In this document: piece after piece, positions 15,121-22,049 of the stretch
Position numbering within the stretch: position 1 is the first letter of the stretch
Layout of the letters: each line of letters opens with the position of its first letter
Source of the DNA: an uncultured bacterium
GTDB taxonomy: Bacteria; Cyanobacteriota; Vampirovibrionia; Gastranaerophilales; Gastranaerophilaceae
Length of the DNA: 30,572 nt
Direction of reading: 5' to 3'
Assembly: GCA_900551675.1 (NCBI GenBank)
Contig: URXH01000012.1
Span: 1 to 30,572, forward strand
Program-made: the position numbers and the translations under genes
Notes under the pieces: model-generated
Databases searched by the model: none
Told to the model about the DNA's origin: nothing
What the model saw: the letters and a program-made list of their open reading frames with translations, nothing else

Positions 15121-15663
15121 TTATGAAAAATATCTTTTTAAAAGTCCGTCAAAACCTCTTCCGTGGCGGGCTTCATCTTTAGCCATTTCATGAACAGTGT
15201 CGTGTATTGCATCATAGCCTAACTGTTTTGCGCGTGCTGCAATTGCAAGTTTGCCTTCACATGCACCCTGTTCAGCTTCAGCTCTCATTTCAAGGTTTTT
15301 CTTTGTAGAATCTGTAACAACTTCGCCTAACAATTCTGCAAATTTTGCAGCGTGTTCTGCTTCTTCAAAAGCATATCTCTTGTAAGCTTCTGCAACTTCA
15401 GGATAGCCTTCTCTTTCAGCAACTCTTGCCATTGCAAGATACATACCTACTTCTGTACATTCACCTGTAAAGTGCGCTCTCAAACCGTCCATAACTTCTT
15501 TATCTTCTACTTTGCCATCGCCTACTTTATGTTCACAGGCATAAACTTTACCTTCTGCCGTATTTATTTCTTTGAATGTAGTTGCACCGCAAAGAGGGCA
15601 TCTTTCAGGAGCTTTATCAGCTTCTGTTGACCATCCGCATACTGTACATACAAATTTTGCCAT
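15121..15663 (-). CDS. rbr: reverse rubrerythrin (NADH-peroxidase type)
   Basis: 180 residues with the rubredoxin-like iron site first and the diiron four-helix domain second, the reverse order of classical rubrerythrin. Rubredoxin part: CTVC (C6, C9) and CPLC (C22, C25). Diiron part (about 55-180): [19 protein letters not shown] (ExxH) and [10 protein letters not shown] supply the carboxylate and histidine ligands. In clostridia such proteins reduce hydrogen peroxide and help oxygen tolerance, taking electrons from rubredoxin. AAAGGTGG stands close before the ATG, a promoter is at 15715-15743 and a strong terminator follows, so it is a single-gene unit. It points to an anaerobic host. Confidence 0.93.
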   Translation of the reverse strand: MAKFVCTVCGWSTEADKAPERCPLCGATTFKEINTAEGKVYACEHKVGDGKVEDKEVMDGLRAHFTGECTEVGMYLAMARVAEREGYPEVAEAYKRYAFEEAEHAAKFAELLGEVVTDSTKKNLEMRAEAEQGACEGKLAIAARAKQLGYDAIHDTVHEMAKDEARHGRGFDGLLKRYFS

Positions 15664-15714
15664 TTTTTACCACCTTTCTTAATCAAAAATGATCTCTCTT
15701 TTTCAACATGTTTT

Positions 15715-15743
15715 ATCATACTACATAAAGTTTTATTTGTAAA
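15715..15743 (-). promoter_or_regulatory. rubrerythrin promoter
   Basis: On the minus strand TTTACA (15738-15743), 17 bases, TATGAT (15715-15720): a near-consensus pair about 50 bases before the ATG at 15663. No palindromic operator was noticed around it. Confidence 0.6.
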
Positions 15744-15912
15744 GTAGGAATAATTATTGTTTTTACTGAAAATTATTATTATAAAAGAAAAGACCTTGTG
15801 TTATCAAGGTCAAGGTTGGTTATTTTGGTTATGTTATAGTTTTATTATTATGTAGTTATTTATTACTTTTTCATTTTTTATAATTCTCCTGAAACTTAAT
15901 ATTTGCCATAAC

Positions 15913-15941
15913 TTGTTAAAATGTTTACAAAACTTTATGAT
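15913..15941 (+). promoter_or_regulatory. promoter of the cysteine-cluster gene, giving a near-leaderless mRNA
   Basis: TTGTTA (15913-15918), 17 bases, TATGAT (15936-15941). The expected start point, 6-8 bases after the -10, is only a few bases before ATG 15953, and no Shine-Dalgarno sequence exists there. Confidence 0.5.
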
Positions 15942-15952
15942 ATTATGTTTAT

Positions 15953-16369
15953 ATGTTTGAAAAGCTAAAAAAAATTTTTCTTTCAAAAGTTTTAAAAAAG
16001 AAGTATTACCGCACCGGCAAATGCAAAGCCTGCGGGAAATGCTGTACTCAGATATATGTAAAACATTACAAGCATGTTGTACAGGATGAAAAAGAGTTTG
16101 AAAAACTACAATATCTTCATCGTTTTTACAGTTACCTGAAAGTTATCGGAAAAGATGATATAGGCTTGATTTTTGAATGTCAGAACTTAGATCCGGTAAC
16201 ACACAAATGCAAAATTCACAGAACACGACCGGGAATTTGCAGGCGTTATCCGCAGGAAGAATTATTTTCAATGGGCGGGGCGCTTTCTGATGATTGCGGT
16301 TATAAAATGGAGCCTATAATTCCTTTTAGCGAAGTCTTAGAAAAAACAGCAAGAAAAAAATTTATATAA
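15953..16369 (+). CDS. YkgJ-family cysteine cluster protein
   Basis: 138 residues of the CxxCxxCC (zinc/iron-chelating) family: C24-K-A-C27-G-K-C30-C31, then ECQNLDPVTHKCKIHRTRPGICRRYP with the remaining cysteines and the family's R-P-x-x-C-R-x-Y-P signature. Function in the family is not established; metal or Fe-S binding is expected from the cysteines. It starts with a basic helix (MFEKLKKIFLSKVLKKKYY). There is no ribosome site, and the promoter just upstream suggests a leaderless message. Its 3' end overlaps the convergent gene at 16362-16958 by 8 bases. Confidence 0.85.
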   Translation: MFEKLKKIFLSKVLKKKYYRTGKCKACGKCCTQIYVKHYKHVVQDEKEFEKLQYLHRFYSYLKVIGKDDIGLIFECQNLDPVTHKCKIHRTRPGICRRYPQEELFSMGGALSDDCGYKMEPIIPFSEVLEKTARKKFI

Positions 16370-16958
16370 CAGTTGACAGATCAGTATTATTTAATTCAAC
16401 AATATCAAAATATTTTTCCAAATCTGCTGCTTCAGGTTTTTGATTTTTAGAATTTAGTTTTAAAACTTTATCTAAAATAATTTCAAGAAAGTTATTTTTT
16501 GTATGAATAACAATTTTGTCATCACCTTTTAAGCTTCCTGCCAGAATTGACGTATCAATGTCAGGTTTGTCGCAAATTATGTCAGCGACTTTATTAACAG
16601 CTTCAACAGTTTTTTCTCCGTTAGGACTTTTAACAGATTCCCCGCCAATTATCCATGCGGTCAGTTTCCCTTTAGCCGCTGCTTTTAGTTCTTCTACTTT
16701 TCTGGCAATTTCATCAATAGTCTGTTCTATTCGTCCGTTCAGGGGAATATGTTTAATAATTCCATCCCTTTCATTTCTAACAATAACCGCAAGATTTTGC
16801 GCATCTGCTTCTGAGGTAAACACTTTTCCGTTAGTAAGTTTACATTTATTATTAACTCCAAGATGTCTGTATGCTCCTGTTGTTATTACGATTGCTTTGT
16901 CATACGCTTTCGGATTAAATATTAAAGATGAACGTCCCTGAAAACTTATATTATTCAT
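16362..16958 (-). CDS. unknown protein with N-terminal ISFQGR tag
   Basis: 198 residues, unrecognised. The start MNNISFQGRSSLIF carries an F-Q-G-R tag like the NFRGR of the protein at 1575. The rest is an alpha/beta soluble protein with glycine turns (WIIGGESVKSPNG at about 102-114, ILAGSLKGDDKIVIHTKNN at about 138-156). The GG-E-S segment recalls CheD-type deamidases superficially, but the catalytic Cys-His pair was not found, so I do not assign it. AAGGAG stands 6 bases before the ATG. It overlaps the cysteine-cluster gene tail to tail by 8 bases. Confidence 0.75.
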   Translation of the reverse strand: MNNISFQGRSSLIFNPKAYDKAIVITTGAYRHLGVNNKCKLTNGKVFTSEADAQNLAVIVRNERDGIIKHIPLNGRIEQTIDEIARKVEELKAAAKGKLTAWIIGGESVKSPNGEKTVEAVNKVADIICDKPDIDTSILAGSLKGDDKIVIHTKNNFLEIILDKVLKLNSKNQKPEAADLEKYFDIVELNNTDLSTVI

Positions 16959-17081
16959 AAAAACTCCTTATAATAAACATAAAAAATACAAACAAAAAAT
17001 TTTTTGCTACTTTCAGGCAATGAAAAATTCTGCATTGTCGTTTAAGCTTATAATGTGGAATAATTTGAAAGGCCGGAAAAT

Positions 17082-17405
17082 ATGAAAAATTATATATTAT
17101 TGTTTATCTTAAGCTGTTTTTCACTGCCTGTTTATGCTGTATGCAGTATAACAGGCGGGGCATGTACAGCAACATCAAACTGGGAGACAAAACCTCTTGA
17201 AAAAAGACTAGTCCCTGACCATTTGCAGGAGCTTCAAAGGACAGATGCTTTTCAACCTAAATATTTTAAACCTTATTATGATGAATTAATAAATACGGAT
17301 CAGGAAAACACTGCTGGGCTGCCTCCTGAAAATAACTATAATTCTAATTGTCAATTCGGTGTTTGCCTGCCCGGAGTCGAGCCGGGGGAAGATGTATTGG
17401 AATAG
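17082..17405 (+). CDS. small secreted cysteine-containing protein
   Basis: 107 residues: signal peptide MKNYILLFILSCFSLPVYA, then a mature part with four Cys (CSITGGAC near its start, CQFGVC near its end), which could form two disulfides or bind a metal. The stretch YAVC is a poor lipobox, so a lipoprotein is possible but not favoured. Pro/Asn-rich, no recognised domain. AAAGG lies about 10 bases before the ATG and TATAAT is at 17049-17054. A strong terminator follows the stop codon at once, so it is monocistronic. Confidence 0.72.
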   Translation: MKNYILLFILSCFSLPVYAVCSITGGACTATSNWETKPLEKRLVPDHLQELQRTDAFQPKYFKPYYDELINTDQENTAGLPPENNYNSNCQFGVCLPGVEPGEDVLE

Positions 17406-17413
17406 CCGGAAGG

Positions 17414-17444
17414 AAAGACGGGAAAGTCCGGCCCGTCTTTTTTA
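17414..17444 (+). terminator. intrinsic terminator
   Basis: A 9-bp perfect stem AAAGACGGG (17414-17422) with CCCGTCTTT (17432-17440), followed by TTT. It starts 9 bases after the stop codon of the secreted protein gene. Confidence 0.92.
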
Positions 17445-17469
17445 ATAATTATAATTTAGTTGTTTTCGT

Positions 17470-17664
17470 TTATTGTTGTTCGTATCTCTCTCGCGTTGAA
17501 GCCCTCCGTTCGTAATTAAAGCGAAAAGCATACTGTCGAAATACTACGTGTTTCTTCTGCCTCTGCCCGGAGTCTTGCTCGCTCTCGTTTAACGGGGCTA
17601 CGGTTGCTACTATGGCTTTTGCCATATTCGTCGCCAAGCCTTCGCCCTCAGCTCGCTCGCGCAA
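17470..17664. other. GC-richer non-coding block upstream of dnaK
   Basis: About 195 bases, clearly richer in G and C than both neighbours and full of CTCGC-type words (CTCTCTCGCG, GCTCGCTCTCG, GCTCGCTCGCG). It contains the hairpin ATGGC-TTTT-GCCAT (17612-17625). Two minus-strand frames stay open through most of it; the longer has 64 codons, but no ribosome site and no recognisable domain. It lies between a strong terminator and the dnaK leader. A structured RNA, a mobile repeat copy or imported DNA are all possible. I do not call a gene here. Confidence 0.4.
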
Positions 17665-17768
17665 TTATTAATTTTTTGTTTATTTTTTTAAGATTTGAAA
17701 AAAAAGATGTTATAACATAAATATAATTAATGGAAGGTAATAATTTATAGTAAAGGAGATAATTAATT

Positions 17769-19610
17769 ATGGCTAAAACAATTGGTATCGACTTAGGTAC
17801 AACAAACTCTGTTGTAGCGGTCATGGAAGGCGGTAAGCCAACAGTTATTGCCAATGCAGAAGGTTCAAGAACAACACCTTCTATCGTAGGTTTTTCTAAA
17901 ACAGGCGAAAAACTTGTAGGTCAATTGGCGAAACGTCAGGCTATTTTGAACCCTGATAAAACTATCGCTTCTATCAAAAGACACATGGGCGAAGATTACA
18001 AAGTAAATATTGACGGAAAAGATTACACTCCGCAGGAAATTTCAGCTATGATTTTGAGAAAACTGGCTGATGATGCATCAAACTACCTGGGAGAAAAAGT
18101 TACATCAGCAGTAATTACTGTTCCTGCATACTTTAACGATGCTCAAAGACAGGCAACTAAAGATGCTGGCAGAATTGCAGGTCTTGATGTTTTACGTATC
18201 GTAAACGAACCGACAGCAGCAGCTCTTGCTTACGGTCTTGAAAAAGAAAAAGCAGAAAAAGTTCTTGTATTTGACTTAGGCGGCGGTACTTTCGATGTAT
18301 CAATACTTGAAATCGGCGATGGAGTTCACGAAGTTCTTTCAACATCAGGCGACACTCACTTAGGCGGTGATGACTTCGACCAGAAAGTTATGGACTGGAT
18401 CTGCGATGAGTTCAAAAAACAGGAAGGTATTGACCTTAGAGGCGACAAACAGGCTATGCAGCGTGTTAAAGAAGCAGCTGAAAAAGCTAAATGTGAATTG
18501 TCATCTGTTATGGAAACAAATATTAATCTTCCGTTCATTACAGCTGACGCAAACGGTCCTAAACACTTAGATTTAAACTTGACAAGAGCCAAGTTTGAAG
18601 ATTTATGCCGTGATTTGTTGAACAGATGTAAAACTCCTGTTGAAAACGCATTGAGAGATGCTGGAATTACAAAGAATGATATAAATGAAGTTGTATTGGT
18701 CGGCGGTTCAACCCGTATCCCTGCTGTTCAGCAGCTGGTTAAAGAATATACAGGAAAAGAACCGAACCAGTCAGTTAACCCTGATGAAGTTGTTGCAGTT
18801 GGTGCTGCTGTTCAGGCAGGTGTTCTTGCAGGTGAAGTTAAAGATATCGTCCTTCTTGATGTAACTCCGTTAACTCTTGGTATCGAAACATTAGGCGGTG
18901 TTATGACTCCTCTTGTTCCCAGAAACACTACAATCCCTGTTTCTAAATCACAGGTGTTCTCAACTGCCGAAAATAACCAGACAGCTGTTGATATTCACGT
19001 ACTTCAAGGAGAAAGACCGATGGCTAAAGATAACAAATCTTTAGGTATGTTCAGACTTGACGGTATTCCGCCGGCAATGAGAGGCCTGCCGCAAATTGAA
19101 GTTACATTTGATATTGACGCAAACGGTATTGTAAACGTTTCAGCAAAAGATAAAGCTACTAATAAAGAACAAAAAATTACAATTACAAATTCTTCTAACC
19201 TTTCAGAAGCTGATATTGACAAAATGGTTAAAGAAGCAGAAGCTAATGCAGCTGAAGATAAGAAGAAAAAAGAAGAAGCTGAAATTAAAAACAATGCAAC
19301 AAGTTTAATCGGTTCAGCAGACAGAATTGAAAAAGATTTTGAAGGAAAAATCGATTCAGCTGACAAATCTAAACTTGATGAACAAAAGGCAGCGCTTCAA
19401 AAGGCTCTTGATGAAAACAAACCTGTTGAAGAACTGAAAAAATTATCTGATGAATTACAGCAGACAATGTTCAGCATTTCGCAAAAAGCTTACGAAGCTG
19501 TTCAAAAAGAAGAACAGTCAACAGCTTCAAGCGAAAATGCATCTTCAACGGAAAATAAAAAAGACGGCGGAGATGATGATGTAATTGATGCCGAATACAC
19601 AAAAGAATAA
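17769..19610 (+). CDS. dnaK: molecular chaperone DnaK (Hsp70)
   Basis: ATP-dependent chaperone for folding and disaggregation in the cytosol. 613 residues, full length. Nucleotide-binding domain with [14 protein letters not shown] (phosphate 1), [14 protein letters not shown] (phosphate 2), [14 protein letters not shown] (adenosine) and the [15 protein letters not shown] segment. The hydrophobic linker is [17 protein letters not shown], followed by the substrate-binding beta domain, the helical lid and the bacterial tail [19 protein letters not shown] precedes the ATG. It is not next to grpE, dnaJ or hrcA, and the leader shows no CIRCE element. The strong terminator at 19648-19684 closes it, so it is monocistronic here. 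Confidence 0.98.
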   Translation: MAKTIGIDLGTTNSVVAVMEGGKPTVIANAEGSRTTPSIVGFSKTGEKLVGQLAKRQAILNPDKTIASIKRHMGEDYKVNIDGKDYTPQEISAMILRKLADDASNYLGEKVTSAVITVPAYFNDAQRQATKDAGRIAGLDVLRIVNEPTAAALAYGLEKEKAEKVLVFDLGGGTFDVSILEIGDGVHEVLSTSGDTHLGGDDFDQKVMDWICDEFKKQEGIDLRGDKQAMQRVKEAAEKAKCELSSVMETNINLPFITADANGPKHLDLNLTRAKFEDLCRDLLNRCKTPVENALRDAGITKNDINEVVLVGGSTRIPAVQQLVKEYTGKEPNQSVNPDEVVAVGAAVQAGVLAGEVKDIVLLDVTPLTLGIETLGGVMTPLVPRNTTIPVSKSQVFSTAENNQTAVDIHVLQGERPMAKDNKSLGMFRLDGIPPAMRGLPQIEVTFDIDANGIVNVSAKDKATNKEQKITITNSSNLSEADIDKMVKEAEANAAEDKKKKEEAEIKNNATSLIGSADRIEKDFEGKIDSADKSKLDEQKAALQKALDENKPVEELKKLSDELQQTMFSISQKAYEAVQKEEQSTASSENASSTENKKDGGDDDVIDAEYTKE

Positions 19611-19647
19611 GTGCTGCGCACTTAGATATAAATAATCTAAACACCTG

Positions 19648-19684
19648 AAAAAGACGGTCTAAATTAAAGTCCGTCTTTTTTTTT
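19648..19684 (+). terminator. dnaK terminator
   Basis: AAAAAGACGG (19648-19657) pairs with CCGTCTTTTT (19671-19680), followed by further T. Confidence 0.9.
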
Positions 19685-19686
19685 AT

Positions 19687-19766
19687 TGGAGAACAGGTGG
19701 GAACTACACTTTAATTTAAGACACGCGTAGCCCACGTAGGGTGGGATAAGTGAAACGTTCCCACCG
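19687..19766 (+). repeat. GTAG-type REP unit A, 3' side of the transposase gene
   Basis: Contains GTAG (19736-19739) followed by the hairpin GGTGGGA (19740-19746) / TCCCACC (19759-19765), the layout of a canonical REP. A further GGTGGGAAC (19696-19704) is the inverse of the GTTCCCACC end (19757-19765). The 80-base unit recurs in direct orientation at 20378-20457 with few changes. It ends 4 bases before the transposase stop codon. Confidence 0.85.
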
Positions 19767-19770
19767 AATA

Positions 19771-20304
19771 TTATTCCAATTCAAGATTTGTTATTAAATA
19801 TTTATCATCAGCGTTACACCATGATTCATCATAATACCCTAATTTTACAAATTTTTTAAAACTTGAATATGGAAATTCTTTTGTTTTATTTACATATTGG
19901 TGTTTTATAGGGTTAAAATGTATATAATCTAAATGTTTGTACAAATCATTTTCATCCCTGATTACATGATCATAAAATCGTCTTTGCCATATACCTTTTT
20001 CACCTTTTTTCAATTTACTTTTTGATATATCGTATCTAGTTGAAGTATGAATCGAAAAATAGTATTTTATATCACGTATAATCTTTGGAAATGTATTTAT
20101 ATCATTAAGCTTTAAGATAAAATGAAGATGATTATCCAAAACAACAATTCCATATAGTTCAAAACTATACCTGCTCATAGCATATTTGAATGATTGCCTT
20201 AATAAATTTATGTTATCAAATAAAATATTTTTCCTGTTTTCTGTAACAAGCGTAAAAAAAATGTAATTATATTGTTGCAGATAAAATCTTCTATAATTTG
20301 GCAT
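19771..20304 (-). CDS. REP-associated tyrosine transposase (RAYT, Y1/HUH family)
   Basis: 177 residues of the IS200/IS605-like Y1 transposase fold, RAYT branch. HUH motif: H59-L-H61 in LDNHLHFIL. Candidate nucleophile: Y111 in GIWQRRFYDHVIRDE. The family signature YIHFNPIKHQYV follows at 127-138. RAYTs cut single-stranded REP hairpins and are thought to spread REP sequences; usually they are single-copy, domesticated genes. Here GTAG-type REP hairpins flank it closely on both sides, which is the classical RAYT context. No strong ribosome site precedes the ATG. The gene looks intact. Confidence 0.92.
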   Translation of the reverse strand: MPNYRRFYLQQYNYIFFTLVTENRKNILFDNINLLRQSFKYAMSRYSFELYGIVVLDNHLHFILKLNDINTFPKIIRDIKYYFSIHTSTRYDISKSKLKKGEKGIWQRRFYDHVIRDENDLYKHLDYIHFNPIKHQYVNKTKEFPYSSFKKFVKLGYYDESWCNADDKYLITNLELE

Positions 20305-20330
20305 AAATCCATATTACCATGAATTTTGTT

Positions 20331-20360
20331 GGTGGGAACACTTCGTTTATCCCACCCTAC
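20331..20360 (-). repeat. GTAG-type REP unit B, 5' side of the transposase gene
   Basis: Minus-strand orientation: plus-strand GGTGGGA (20331-20337), TCCCACC (20350-20356), CTAC (20357-20360). Loop bases differ slightly from units A and C while the stem is unchanged. Together with unit C it forms an inverted pair, as in BIME-like REP clusters. Confidence 0.85.
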
Positions 20361-20377
20361 ATTTAATCAAAGACTAT

Positions 20378-20457
20378 TGGGGAACAGGTGGGAACTACAC
20401 TTTAATTTAAGATACTCTTAACCCACGTAGGGTGGGATAAGTGAAACGTTCCCACCG
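20378..20457 (+). repeat. GTAG-type REP unit C
   Basis: Direct repeat of unit A over about 80 bases: GGTGGGAAC at 20387-20395, GTAG at 20427-20430, stem GGTGGGA 20431-20437 / TCCCACC 20450-20456. The differences from A cluster around 20412-20419. It ends 15 bases before the stop codon of the XRE gene. Confidence 0.85.
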
Positions 20458-20471
20458 GCAAATATTTAATA

Positions 20472-20699
20472 TTATATAGTTTCCAATGATTTAAAAAAAT
20501 CTAATGCCTTTATGTTAAAGGCTCTGCACAATTTGTAAATAGTGAAAAGTTCAATATCATAGTTTCCTGTTTCTATCCTGCGTATTGTTGACGGAGAAAG
20601 CTCAGAAAGTTTTGCGAGCTCACTCACTTTCAGATTATTTTGCAGTCTTAATTCCTTAATTTTTTTACCTGCTAATGCACAGTATTTTTTGGTCTTCAT
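20472..20699 (-). CDS. XRE-family helix-turn-helix regulator
   Basis: 75 residues, essentially one Cro/C1-type HTH domain: GKKIKELRLQNNLKVSELAKLSELSPSTIRRIETGNYDIELFTIYKLCRAFNI is the standard five-helix pattern. The ATG at 20699 is chosen because GGAGG stands 5 bases upstream; an upstream in-frame start near 20753 would read through the operator and promoter. The promoter TTGACT (20748-20753), 17 bases, TTATCT (20725-20730) is overlapped by a perfect inverted repeat at 20711-20746, so it probably represses itself. Divergent from an AbrB/MazE-like gene, an arrangement common in small accessory or antitoxin-type modules. Confidence 0.9.
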   Translation of the reverse strand: MKTKKYCALAGKKIKELRLQNNLKVSELAKLSELSPSTIRRIETGNYDIELFTIYKLCRAFNIKALDFFKSLETI

Positions 20700-20710
20700 A
20701 TTTACCTCCG

Positions 20711-20746
20711 TTGTGTCTATTAAAAGATAACTTAAAATAGACACAA
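20711..20746. promoter_or_regulatory. operator and promoter of the XRE gene
   Basis: Perfect 11-bp arms TTGTGTCTATT (20711-20721) and AATAGACACAA (20736-20746), 14 bases apart. The right arm lies in the spacer between TTGACT and TTATCT on the minus strand; the left arm covers the expected start point. A dimeric XRE protein binding both arms would block transcription of its own gene and perhaps act on the divergent gene at 20804. Confidence 0.7.
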
Positions 20747-20803
20747 AAGTCAAGAGTTTAATGTTAATATTTTAGTAAGCATTAAATGTACACTGGAGGA
20801 TAC

Positions 20804-20968
20804 ATGTTACATAAAAAATTTAGGCAATTAGGCAATAGTTGGGGCATAGTTATACCAAAGGCAATAATTCAAGCAATGAACATTAATCCTGTTCTTGATG
20901 AAATAAGTATCACTATTGAAGGCGATTCAATTAAGCTGAAAAAATACAGAGAAGAAAACGATAAATAA
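20804..20968 (+). CDS. AbrB/MazE-like small DNA-binding protein
   Basis: 54 residues with the swapped-hairpin AbrB pattern: FRQLGNSWGIVIPKAIIQAMNI, then LDEISITIEGDSIKLKK. The G-N-S-x-G-I-x-I-P-K core is that of MazE-type antitoxins. The ATG at 20804 (MLHKK) has GGAGGA 3-4 bases upstream; the in-frame ATG at 20786 has none. A MazE would be paired with a MazF toxin, but the next gene (21010) does not look like MazF, so the antitoxin role is open; it may be a plain regulator. Confidence 0.75.
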   Translation: MLHKKFRQLGNSWGIVIPKAIIQAMNINPVLDEISITIEGDSIKLKKYREENDK

Positions 20969-21009
20969 GTTTTTTAATCCAATAATAACAATGTTTTGGA
21001 GAATTATAG

Positions 21010-21273
21010 ATGAAAGTTTATGCTGTAAAAATATATAACAAAATAAATGCCGGTATTTCAGCGTTTGAAGCAGCTGATACAGACAGAAAACTTGTAAGAC
21101 AAGTAGATACCGGCATAAGAAAATTACACAACATGAGTAAAAAATATCAGTATAAATATACTCAAACCTCATTAGAAAGCGGACACTACTCAAAAAATCC
21201 TGTAAGACGTTTTATTTCTTATATGAAATCTTGGAACGCTAACAGAAAAAGATTATTAGGATTACAAAAATAA
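21010..21273 (+). CDS. small basic unknown protein
   Basis: 87 residues, Lys/Arg/Asn-rich, no membrane segment, no known motif. It starts MKVYAVKIYNKINAGISAFEAADTD... and ends SYMKSWNANRKRLLGLQK; an N-terminal strand-like segment and two basic helices are likely. GGAG lies about 8 bases before the ATG. It stands 41 bases after the AbrB-like gene and may be co-transcribed with it. If the pair were a toxin-antitoxin module this would be the toxin candidate, but nothing in the sequence shows that. Confidence 0.6.
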   Translation: MKVYAVKIYNKINAGISAFEAADTDRKLVRQVDTGIRKLHNMSKKYQYKYTQTSLESGHYSKNPVRRFISYMKSWNANRKRLLGLQK

Positions 21274-21296
21274 AAAATACGGTTTAAAAATTGACT

Positions 21297-21590
21297 TTAA
21301 AGTATAATATAATTTTTCAAAATTTCATCCTGAAACGATTTTGGGAGTTTGTCAAATTCGTGAATATCGACAATAAACGGAATATTGCTATCAGATAATA
21401 AACTTTTAAGTTCGGAAAGGTTTGCATTTTTTCGATGGAAATCTTTAACAGCTAAATCCAAATCGCTTCCTTCATGGGCATCACCTGTCAGCCTGCTCCC
21501 GTATGCCCATATTTCCGCCTCAGGACAGTAAGATGCAAAAATATCTTTTAAAATTTTAAGATGTTCGGGTTTTATGAAAAGTTCACTCAT
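21297..21590 (-). CDS. MNT-type nucleotidyltransferase (MntA-like)
   Basis: 97 residues with the minimal nucleotidyltransferase fold: G31-S32 in AYGSRLTGD, ten residues, then D43-x-D45 in GSDLDLAV, the full GSx10DxD motif that holds the nucleotide and metal. In HEPN/MNT modules such proteins neutralise the HEPN partner, in studied cases by AMPylating it. The ATG at 21590 is preferred over an in-frame TTG two codons earlier. It overlaps the HEPN gene by 8 bases, the usual tight toxin-antitoxin arrangement. Confidence 0.85.
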   Translation of the reverse strand: MSELFIKPEHLKILKDIFASYCPEAEIWAYGSRLTGDAHEGSDLDLAVKDFHRKNANLSELKSLLSDSNIPFIVDIHEFDKLPKSFQDEILKNYIIL

Positions 21591-21993
21591 TTTCAACAGC
21601 TTCTTTCAAATGTTTAACGTCTTTCAAAAAATCGTCAATCAAAAACAAAGTTTCTTCAGCAAAGGCTTTCCCGTAATCGTGAGCCGTATTATTTCTGTTA
21701 TCTCTATATTTGAACCAGCGATTTACTTCATTTTCGCTTAATAATGAATGTTTCAAAGCTTCTCTGAATAAATCTTTGAAAGTTAACAAATCTACAGCTT
21801 TTTTACTTGCAAAATAGGGAGTCAGTTTTTTTCTTAAAAGTTTTCCGCTTTGTTCAAGCGTCATTTCAAAACTTTTTACAAGAGAATTCCTGTACATTTC
21901 ATAGTCAATGGAACCTTCTTCTGCCGATTTTATGCAGGAATAAGATTTTTCCAGTGTTGCTATGCATCTTTCAAGATATTCGGTGTTAAGCAT
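21583..21993 (-). CDS. HEPN-domain protein (HepT/HI0074-like)
   Basis: 136 residues, all-helical, of the HI0074 nucleotidyltransferase substrate-binding branch of HEPN proteins. It shows R100-NNTA-H105-D-Y107 (RNNTAHDY), matching the Rx4HxY motif of HepT RNases, and a typical preceding helix SENEVNRWFKYRD. It is therefore either an RNase toxin or, as the family name implies, a partner that helps the nucleotidyltransferase. The intact R, H and Y favour the toxin reading. GAAGGG precedes the ATG. It stands before the MNT gene, the standard toxin-first order. Confidence 0.85.
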   Translation of the reverse strand: MLNTEYLERCIATLEKSYSCIKSAEEGSIDYEMYRNSLVKSFEMTLEQSGKLLRKKLTPYFASKKAVDLLTFKDLFREALKHSLLSENEVNRWFKYRDNRNNTAHDYGKAFAEETLFLIDDFLKDVKHLKEAVENE

Positions 21994-22004
21994 GTAATCC
22001 CTTC

Positions 22005-22041
22005 ATCGCTTATGCGATCCCCCTCCCTTTAACAAGGGAGG
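22005..22041. repeat. two adjacent hairpins between gatA and the HEPN gene
   Basis: ATCGC-TTAT-GCGAT (22005-22018) and CCTCCCTT-TAAC-AAGGGAGG (22022-22041), both perfect. They fill the space between the gatA stop codon and the HEPN ribosome site and have no T run, so they are not normal terminators. The second looks like a dispersed palindromic repeat. Confidence 0.6.
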
Positions 22042-22049
22042 CAGACTTG

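Noticed and set aside
15352..15630. 92-codon plus-strand frame opposite rubrerythrin
   Set aside because: Antisense shadow; Phe/Cys-rich translation with no family resemblance.
15792..15811. Hairpin GACCTTG / CAAGGTC as a terminator
   Set aside because: It is followed by T only on the minus strand, where no gene ends upstream of it; its role is unclear and it was left out of the features.
17470..17664. 64-codon minus-strand gene
   Set aside because: No ribosome site, odd Arg/Glu/Gln composition explained by local base composition, and no recognisable domain; kept as an unexplained block only.
17665..17768. CIRCE element in the dnaK leader
   Set aside because: No TTAGCACTC / GAGTGCTAA pair is present; control of dnaK is not visible from this sequence.
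20786..21273. MazEF toxin-antitoxin pair
   Set aside because: The first protein has a MazE-like core, but the second has none of the MazF features; calling it MazF would be unsupported.
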